Source: Anaerolineales bacterium
GTDB lineage: Bacteria > Chloroflexota > Anaerolineae > Anaerolineales > UBA11858
Assembly (NCBI GenBank): GCA_016783125.1
Contig: JADHXE010000015.1
Coordinates: 1 to 32,610 of the forward strand
Length of the DNA: 32,610 nucleotides
Direction: 5' to 3'
Positions 25,968-32,610 of the stretch are shown here, one piece after another. Both the position numbers and the translations under genes were made by a program. Numbering within the stretch: the first letter of the stretch is position 1; every line of letters starts with the position of its first letter. The notes beneath the pieces are model-generated. The model worked only from the letters and a program-made list of their open reading frames with translations, did not search any database and was not told the origin of the DNA.

Positions 25968-26318
25968 TCAACATGTCAGATGGATTGCCAAAGCGACATT
26001 GCTCACTTCGCGGATTTCGTTATAACGCAAGCAGGCCTCTTGGGATTCTAATTTGATGATATGGATATTTGCTTTTTTTAGGGGGACGAGTGTCTTTCTA
26101 GGGACGCGCATGCGCCCATTGGCCCCCGTGCCGATGATCAGAACCTGGGGAGGTGTGGTCAGCACCTCTTGGAGATCTACTACGCTCAGAGAGTGTCCCT
26201 GCTCCCGCCACCAGTTGGATATGACTCTGTCCGGGAGGACGATCACATCTTTGGTGTAGCTTTGCCCGTCGATGCTGATTTGACCGAATTGATACGAGTC
26301 GATCTTGGGTGGAGACAT
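25968..26318 (-). CDS. Mth938-like domain protein (NDUFAF3/DUF498 family)
   Basis: MSPPKIDSYQFGQISIDGQSYTKDVIVLPDRVISNWWREQGHSLSVVDLQEVLTTPPQVLIIGTGANGRMRV. Confidence 0.8.
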   Translation of the reverse strand: MSPPKIDSYQFGQISIDGQSYTKDVIVLPDRVISNWWREQGHSLSVVDLQEVLTTPPQVLIIGTGANGRMRVPRKTLVPLKKANIHIIKLESQEACLRYNEIREVSNVALAIHLTC

Positions 26319-26335
26319 GATTGGGATATTGGATA

Positions 26336-27286
26336 TTAGGTATTCGAGCGTTCCAAGATACCTGATAAGCAGCCAATCCCGCCCGCGGCTTTGGTCAACT
26401 CGCTGATGTCGACAGTGTTGCACTTGACCCCAAGAGATTCGTAGAAATTCTGCGAGTTGGGGTTCCCCGCCGCCATCAAGATTTCCCGCGGTCCCAGGGT
26501 GACGAAGTTGAAAGCGCTGCCATTGGTTGCTTCGGCTTCACCGGGGACGAAGTGAACTTCATAACCGCGGCCCCGCAGGGCGTCCACCGCCGACCAGGCC
26601 AGGCGGTACGGCCAGGCTACCGCCAGGTCTTTGTCAAGGAAGCGTAGGATACCCATCAAGTGCATCGTACCGATGGGTAAATCCACCACGATGGTTTCGA
26701 CGCCCATCTCGTTGAGCGCCGCGCTGACTTGGGCCGCGCCCTCAGCGTTAGTACGCAGCCCGCGCCCAATCAGCACAGTCTGTGGATCGATCCACAGGGC
26801 ATCGGCGCCCTCGAAGGTGGCTTTGCCCCGCAGCGTGCGCACGATGGGGATTCCCAGATCAGCCAATCGCCGGGCGATCCAGCGCTCCTCGCCAGCGCGC
26901 ACCGTCGAGGCCGCCCGCCCCAGGATGGCCCCCTCGGGGGTCATGACGAACAGGTCGGCGCAGAACATCTGGTTTGGGGTGGGGGTTTGATCTGGCTCGA
27001 CGTAATGCACTGCCACCCCCGCATCACGATAAGCCTGCGCTATCGCGGCATGTTGTTCGCGCCCTAATTCCAGATCGGGCTTATCCAGCATTTGAACCGC
27101 ATCGGGTTCTGAGATACGCTCCCACTCTTCCCCTGGCTGGTGGAGCAGCACGGCTTTGAGTTCACCCCATTCGCTGTTGACGCCGGAGGCGCTCCATATC
27201 GAGCCGATCTCCTCCTCATGAGTTTGTGTTCTGGGCGACCAGTTCTCTCCGCCGTAAGCGGCTGTCTGGATATTTTTTTTCATCAT
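26336..27286 (-). CDS. Amidinotransferase/DDAH-arginine deiminase superfamily protein
   Basis: AVLLHQPGEEWERI, FCADLFVMTPEGAILGR, RGKATFEGADALWIDPQTVLIGRGLRTN, PIGTMHLMGILRFLDKDLAV. Confidence 0.82.
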   Translation of the reverse strand: MMKKNIQTAAYGGENWSPRTQTHEEEIGSIWSASGVNSEWGELKAVLLHQPGEEWERISEPDAVQMLDKPDLELGREQHAAIAQAYRDAGVAVHYVEPDQTPTPNQMFCADLFVMTPEGAILGRAASTVRAGEERWIARRLADLGIPIVRTLRGKATFEGADALWIDPQTVLIGRGLRTNAEGAAQVSAALNEMGVETIVVDLPIGTMHLMGILRFLDKDLAVAWPYRLAWSAVDALRGRGYEVHFVPGEAEATNGSAFNFVTLGPREILMAAGNPNSQNFYESLGVKCNTVDISELTKAAGGIGCLSGILERSNT

Positions 27287-27304
27287 ATTTCACTGATTAG
27301 GGTG

Positions 27305-27760
27305 TCAGGGGATCATGCTTTCACCGTAGATTTCTTTCTCTTTTTGCTTCCGGAACATTACGGCTTTTTTCTTGGCTTCATCTTCGCCATATTTTTCAAC
27401 GGAGAAAGAAGTGTTCTTCCTCTTACCGGGGATAGGGCTCCACGTTACAGCGTACACTGGGGTGAAGTTTGGTTTTGGGTTTCCGTCAGTGTCGGTAGCC
27501 CCAGTCCATTTCATTATTCTTCTCACCCCGGTAATGCCGAAGTCGCTATCTGGTTTCGAGAGCACCATTCGTTCGGTACGCGGCTTGCCTAATTCGATCT
27601 CTTTTTCATTGCGCCATTGGATAGCCTCCAGTAATGCATCTTCTGTTCCTCCCCAGACTGTGTCGCCGAAATATTTTCTGTGTTCTTTTCCTCTGAACTT
27701 TACTCGTACGTACCACCCTGTATTCTTTTTGTAATCCATGCGAGTGATACTCTTATACAT
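27305..27760 (-). CDS. Protein with two AP2-like domains
   Basis: KKNTGWYVRVKFRGKEHRKYFGDTVWGGTEDALLEAIQWRNEKEIELG and a second YAVTWSPIPGKRKNTSFSVEKYGEDEAKKKAVMFRKQKEKEIYG; aggag RBS. Confidence 0.68.
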   Translation of the reverse strand: MYKSITRMDYKKNTGWYVRVKFRGKEHRKYFGDTVWGGTEDALLEAIQWRNEKEIELGKPRTERMVLSKPDSDFGITGVRRIMKWTGATDTDGNPKPNFTPVYAVTWSPIPGKRKNTSFSVEKYGEDEAKKKAVMFRKQKEKEIYGESMIP

Positions 27761-27786
27761 TTATTCATGCTCCTTCTAAACAGATT

Positions 27787-27844
27787 GTCCCGAAAAAAGG
27801 GTGTGTGCAGGGCCCCCCCCTGCACACACCCTTTTTTCGGGGAC
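27787..27844 (-). terminator. Terminator-like hairpin downstream of the dnaJ-like gene
   Basis: gtcccgaaaaaagggtgtgtgcaggg...cctgcacacacccttttttcggggac, one bulge; stop of the gene at 27865. Confidence 0.78.
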
Positions 27845-27864
27845 TTCCCATTCTCTACGGTTGA

Positions 27865-28836
27865 TTACCGTCGTCGTATATCGTGTAGCTGCTTGAATAA
27901 TTCCTTCTCTTTAGCGCTCAACTTCTTGGGCAGCAGCACATTTACCTTCACAAGCAGATCGCCAACTTTCTTGGGGTCGCGAGCGTTTGGCATCCCCAGG
28001 CCGCGCAAACGGAAGGTTTTGCCGTTCTCAGTTTCGGGCGGGATGGTCAGCTTGATGCGCTGATCGATGGCTGCCGCTTCCACTTCTCCGCCTAGCACTA
28101 AATCATAAAGACCAACAGGCACATTCGTGCGCAGGTTATCACCATCGCGTTTGAAGAGCGGATGGGGTAGCACTTTGACTTTCAAGAACAGATCGCCGGA
28201 CTGACCTCCCATGGCACCGCGCTGACCCTGACCCCGTAAACGCACTTTCGAACCAGTCTTCACGCCTGGGGGTATCGATGCTTCGATTTTGCGGCCATCC
28301 TCCCACTGAAGGAGCCGGGATGCGCCGCGGTGGGCTTCTTCTAAAGTGATTTCTACGGTGTGCTCAGCATCCTGTCCGCGTTGGGAGCGGCGCACCCGCC
28401 TTTGACCAAAGTCGATACCGCCGCCGCGACCAGCGCCGCCAAACAGGGTTTCGAAGAAATCGGAGAAGCCGCCCATGCCCCCGATACCGCCAAAGATTTG
28501 CTCCAGTTCTTCCTGCGACATAGTGCGTGTATTAAAACCGCCGGCGCCTTGCCTCTGCCAGGGGTCCCAGTTGAAATCTTCAGGCCGACCGCCAGCGCGT
28601 CCATATTGCTGCCAGTGTGCGCCGAACTGGTCGTACTTCTGGCGCTTGTCCGGGTCGGAGAGCACCTCGTTGGCTTCGTTGATCTCTTTGAATTTCTCTT
28701 CGGCTGCTTTCGCATTATCGCCCTTGTTCATGTCAGGGTGATATTTGCGAGCCAAATTACGGAAAGCCTTTTTGATCTCGTCTTGCGAAGCGTTCCTATC
28801 GACACCGATGGTTTTGTAGTAGTCTTTGTAGTTCAT
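27865..28836 (-). CDS. DnaJ/CbpA-like J-domain co-chaperone without zinc finger
   Basis: [56 protein letters not shown] plus DnaJ C-terminal [23 protein letters not shown]. Confidence 0.92.
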   Translation of the reverse strand: MNYKDYYKTIGVDRNASQDEIKKAFRNLARKYHPDMNKGDNAKAAEEKFKEINEANEVLSDPDKRQKYDQFGAHWQQYGRAGGRPEDFNWDPWQRQGAGGFNTRTMSQEELEQIFGGIGGMGGFSDFFETLFGGAGRGGGIDFGQRRVRRSQRGQDAEHTVEITLEEAHRGASRLLQWEDGRKIEASIPPGVKTGSKVRLRGQGQRGAMGGQSGDLFLKVKVLPHPLFKRDGDNLRTNVPVGLYDLVLGGEVEAAAIDQRIKLTIPPETENGKTFRLRGLGMPNARDPKKVGDLLVKVNVLLPKKLSAKEKELFKQLHDIRRR

Positions 28837-28920
28837 AGCATTCAGTCAACAGAGTATATCACTAACTAGCTGCCTGACGCTTTCGGGCAAGCTAAATGCC
28901 TGCACTTCAGGTAGTTTGTC

Positions 28921-28953
28921 AGAAGCTAAACTTCTCACAGAAGTTTAGCTTCT
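28921..28953. other. 33-bp nested palindrome (15-3-15)
   Basis: AGAAGCTAAACTTCT-cac-AGAAGTTTAGCTTCT. Confidence 0.85.
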
Positions 28954-29040
28954 TTTCTTCTTTTCTGGCGAAACCACCGACTGATTTTTACAAGGAAACC
29001 AGGAATCTTGTCTCCTGCGTTCCTGGTTTCCTTATATAGA

Positions 29041-30460
29041 TTATGCCGTCCAGCCCAGGCTGATGCGCCCGCGTTCGGGTTCCACTTTGCGGATAATCAC
29101 ATCGACCACATCGCCGACGCCCGGTTTTTCCCCGCGTGGGATTTGGCTGCGATGCAGCAGACCGTCCTGTTTGACGCCGATGTCGATGAAAGCGCCGAAG
29201 TCAACCACGTTGCGAACAGTGCCCTGCAAGCGAATTCCGATGACCAGGTCTTCCATTTTGAGCACATCGCTGCGCAGGACCGGTTTGGGCAGGTCTTCAC
29301 GGGGATCGCGGCCAGGGCGGATGAGCTGCTCGAAAATGTCTTCCAGGGTGGGGACGCCGGTATCTAGCTCGGCGGCTAACGCTTCGAGGGGCAGGTCTGA
29401 CTGGAGCTCCGTTAGGGCTGATTCGCGCTCCTCGAACATGGCACTCACCCCCTGGTTCACGCGCTGCAGCACCGCCTCGGCGATGGGGTAGCTCTCCGGG
29501 TGAATGGCCGACGCGTCCAACGGGTTATCCCCATCGCGAATGCGCAAAAATCCAGCCGCTTGCTCGAAGGTTTTAGGCCCCATGCCAGGGACATCCCGCT
29601 CAGGCTGCGGCGCACATCGCGCTCGATGGCCGGTAGCAGCAGACGATTAGCGGCCTCTTCGATGGTCAGCTCCATTTGGGCTTTCAATGGCGATCTTCGA
29701 TGGGGCCGGAAACGGTCTTCAATAGCGCTGCGCCAGTCGCGTTCGGGGATAGAGACGCCCACGCGCAGTATTTTCTCGCGTTCGGCGCGGTTGATGGCCA
29801 GGATTTGGTGAGGCCGCAAACGGTCGACGCGGAAATCGAAATCGTAATAGGTTTCGTAGACGCCGCGTTCATCCTCGGCGCTGTCGATCTTTTTGGTATG
29901 CTGCTGCCCCCATTGCATTGCTTTCTGGCGGGTTGCCTGGCGGACTTCGGGGTTGTCGCTGATGGCTTCGGCAACGATGTCGCGCGCTCCGGCCAAAGCC
30001 ACTTCGTCATTGGGGACTTCTTCGTTGATGAAGGGGGCTGCCAGGTCTTTGGGTGATTCGTTGCTGAGAACTTGCGCCAGGATCAGATCAGCCAGGCCTT
30101 GAAGCCCCTTCTCTTTTGCGACAGCAGCTCGGGTTACCCGTTTGGGTTTGTAAGGCCGGTAGAGATCCTCCAGCGCGGTGCGCGTCTCGACTTTCTGGAT
30201 CGCATCGTTCAATTCCGGCGTCAGCGCGCCTTGTTCCGTGATGGTTTTGAGCACAGTCTGGCGGCGTTCGTCGAGGGCGCGCAGTTGTTTTAGGTTTTCT
30301 TCGATTTGACGGATCTGTTCTTCGTCGAGTCCCCCGGTGACTTCTTTACGATAGCGGGCGATGAAAGGGAGCGTGTTTTCGGCGTCGAGCAGTTCGACCG
30401 TCGCTGCGACTTGTTCGGTGCTGATCTGAAGTTTTTGGGCAATTTTTTTAATGTGAGTCA
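29041..30460 (-). pseudogene. tex: tex/yhgF-like S1 RNA-binding gene with internal deletion and frameshift
   Basis: N-terminal MTHIKKIAQKLQIS...LLLPAIERDVRRSL meets ...DVPGMGPKTFEQAAGFLRIRDGDNPLDASAIHPESYPIAEAV...GAFIDIGVKQDGLLHRSQ in another frame near 29595-29610; the central YqgF/RNase H-like part is absent. Confidence 0.8.
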
Positions 30461-30472
30461 TGGGGGATTCTC

Positions 30473-30525
30473 CCGAAAAAAGGGTATGCGCAGGAGCTAC
30501 TCCCCTGCGCATACCCTTTTTTCGG
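30473..30525 (-). terminator. Terminator-like hairpin downstream of the 30542-31540 gene
   Basis: ccgaaaaaagggtatgcgcagg / cctgcgcatacccttttttcgg, 16 bp 3' of that gene's stop. Confidence 0.8.
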
Positions 30526-30541
30526 TTCAATTTGTTCTGCT

Positions 30542-31540
30542 TTATTTGGTTGCTTGCGCTCTCTTGGCATTCATTATTTTTATAAAGACAGGCACAAGTT
30601 GGGGATCGAAGTGTTTGCCAGATTCTTCAGCTATGATTTTGACCACTTCCTCGTGGGTTCGGGCTCTGTGATATGGTCGGGCGGTGGTCAACGCGTCATA
30701 GACATCGGCCAGTGCCAGAATCCGACCTTGAATAGGTATCTTTTTCGCTTTCAAGCCCTTTGGATACCCTGAGCCGTCCCACTTTTCATGGTGATACAAA
30801 ATATAAGGCAGGGTTCCTCGAAGATGAGGGATTTCCTGGAGCATCTTTGCGCCAGCAATGGTGTGCTTTTTCATCAAGTTCCACTCTTCGTCTGTAAACG
30901 GTTCTGGTTTGTTGAGTACTTGGCCTGGGATGACGATTTTGCCAATATCGTGGAGCCGGGCGCCGAACTCTAATGTGCGGATATGTTGCGCGGGCCACTT
31001 CAACGCTTTGGCCATCCATAGAGAATAAGTCGTCACTCTTTCAACGTGGCCGCGGGTGTATTTGTCTCGGCTCTCGATGGCATTAGCCAGCACCTTGACG
31101 GTATCCAGATAAGCCTGTCCGACCTGGGCAACTTCCACAGCTGCAGTGCGGTAGAGACGCGCGTTGATAATTCTCACCAGATCGTCGGGATCGATTGGCT
31201 TGGTTAGATAATCTTCGACGCCCAATTCGCGCCCCCGCTGGATATCTTCGGATGTGCTATGGGATGTCAAAAAGACAAAGGGTATTGCTGTCCACTGAGA
31301 GTTCTGCCGCACAGCCTTGAAGAATTCGATCCCGTCCATGTGCGGCATATTGACATCCGAGAGGATCAAATCGGGGGTGGCCTCTTTGAGCAGTTCTAAA
31401 CCCTCGAGGCCGTTCTTGCCTTGCCTGGTTATGTAGCCCTCCATTTCGAGAGCTTTCGAAATCACGTTCCGAATTTGGGCGCTGTCCTCAACGACCAGGA
31501 TCAAACGATCAGGAGTGGGTACACTGGATGTGGCATTCAT
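30542..31540 (-). CDS. Response regulator with HD-GYP domain
   Basis: REC: LILVVEDSAQIRNVISKAL...LILSDVNMPHMDG...LTKPID; HD-GYP: RLHDIGKIVIPGQVLNKP...YHHEKWDGSGYPKGL. Confidence 0.92.
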   Translation of the reverse strand: MNATSSVPTPDRLILVVEDSAQIRNVISKALEMEGYITRQGKNGLEGLELLKEATPDLILSDVNMPHMDGIEFFKAVRQNSQWTAIPFVFLTSHSTSEDIQRGRELGVEDYLTKPIDPDDLVRIINARLYRTAAVEVAQVGQAYLDTVKVLANAIESRDKYTRGHVERVTTYSLWMAKALKWPAQHIRTLEFGARLHDIGKIVIPGQVLNKPEPFTDEEWNLMKKHTIAGAKMLQEIPHLRGTLPYILYHHEKWDGSGYPKGLKAKKIPIQGRILALADVYDALTTARPYHRARTHEEVVKIIAEESGKHFDPQLVPVFIKIMNAKRAQATK

Positions 31541-31541
31541 A

Positions 31542-32537
31542 TCAATGAGCGCTCTGAGTGCGCATTTGCATGACTTTATGGAATACGAGCACGAGATCAG
31601 GATCAAAATGCTTGCCCGCATTCAGCTCAAGGAATTTTAACACCTCTTCGTGTGGTCTGGGAGGATGATAAGGCCTTTCAGTTGTTAAAGCATCATAAAC
31701 ATCGATAATAGAGAGCAGCCTGGCTTCCAGGGGAATCTCACGCTGCTTCAATCCTTCAGGATAACCGCAGCCATCCCAGCGCTCATGGTGATATAAAACA
31801 TATGGCCGGACAGCGTGGAGATGACTGATGCCCATCAGGATTTTCTCTCCGGCAACAGGGTGCTGTTTCATCAGTTCCCACTCAGCCTCGTTGAGTTTAC
31901 CTTTTTTGTTGAGGATATGATCTGGAACGATCACCTTGCCAATATCGTGGAGTCGGGCGCCAAATTCCAGCGTTCGCATTTGATCCTCTGGCCAGCGCAA
32001 CTCCTGGGCCATCCACATGGCAATCTTGGTGACGCGATCCACATGACCGCGTGTGTAATTGTCGCGCCCTTCGATGGCATTAGCCAGAACAGCGACCGTT
32101 TCGAGGTAGGCCTGCCCGATGTGAGCGACTTCAACCTCAGTGGCCCTCAACAGGCGCGCGTTGATGGTGTTGGTCAACTCCTGGTGTTTGATGGGCTTTG
32201 TGAGATGATCCTCGACACCTAACTCGCGTGCCAGGCGGATGATGGTGGGTGAGTTGTCTGAGGTTAAGAATAAAAATGGGATTGCAGCCCACTGTGGATG
32301 TTTACGGACATCTTTAAAAAATGTGATGCCATCTTTGCGCGGCATATTGATATCAGAAAGGATAAGGTCGGGCGAAAAATGTTCTAAGGCCTTCAGCGCT
32401 TGTTCTCCATCGCCGGCCTGAACAACAAAAAAATTATCTATCTGGAGATGCTGTACAATGGTCTCGCGAATAGCCTCATCATCTTCGACGACCAATATTT
32501 TTTTACTGGGAACAGGGATGGTAGGTTTTGATATCAT
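31542..32537 (-). CDS. Response regulator with HD-GYP domain, tandem paralog
   Basis: KKILVVEDDEAIRETIVQHL...LILSDINMPRKDG...; RLHDIGKVIVPDHILNKKG...YHHERWDGCGYPEGL. Confidence 0.92.
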   Translation of the reverse strand: MISKPTIPVPSKKILVVEDDEAIRETIVQHLQIDNFFVVQAGDGEQALKALEHFSPDLILSDINMPRKDGITFFKDVRKHPQWAAIPFLFLTSDNSPTIIRLARELGVEDHLTKPIKHQELTNTINARLLRATEVEVAHIGQAYLETVAVLANAIEGRDNYTRGHVDRVTKIAMWMAQELRWPEDQMRTLEFGARLHDIGKVIVPDHILNKKGKLNEAEWELMKQHPVAGEKILMGISHLHAVRPYVLYHHERWDGCGYPEGLKQREIPLEARLLSIIDVYDALTTERPYHPPRPHEEVLKFLELNAGKHFDPDLVLVFHKVMQMRTQSAH

Positions 32538-32610
32538 TCTATGGTAAGTGTAACAGATAAAAGTGGGTCTATGGGATTTTGCGTGAAGGCTCCCAGATTT
32601 GGGGGTATGC

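Noticed and set aside
1-32610. tRNA or rRNA genes
   Set aside because: No cloverleaf/CCA-like or rRNA-like segments recognised; hairpins present are better explained as terminators or repeats.

Overview
The window looks like a Chloroflexota/Anaerolineae-type chromosome segment (taxonomy is inferred from gene style only). Its core is a complete type I-E CRISPR-Cas locus at about 5.8-19.5 kb: cas3, cas8e, cse2, cas7e, cas5e, cas6e, cas1, cas2, then an array of 36 intact 29-bp repeats plus an interrupted terminal repeat. Unusual features of this locus are: (i) Cas3 is the C-terminal part of one 1226-aa ORF whose first ~330 aa look like an HTH-WYL-WCX transcription regulator, with a small HTH paralog upstream; (ii) a PemK/MazF-type toxin-antitoxin pair sits antisense between cas5e and cas6e; (iii) a ~103-bp MITE with a 9-bp target duplication lies just 5' of the cas3 ribosome-binding site; (iv) a different MITE with a 10-bp duplication splits the terminal CRISPR repeat; (v) palindromes occupy several cas gene junctions. 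Elsewhere there are a RAYT-like Y1 transposase with cognate REP-like palindromes (one pair in-frame in its own coding region), a dispersed 33-bp nested-palindrome architecture (15-3-15), a family of near-identical terminator-like hairpins, a HutH-like lyase with Ala-Cys-Gly instead of Ala-Ser-Gly at the MIO site, an internally deleted tex gene, a tandem AP2-domain protein and tandem HD-GYP response regulators. All calls come from reading sequence and translations; no database search was run.
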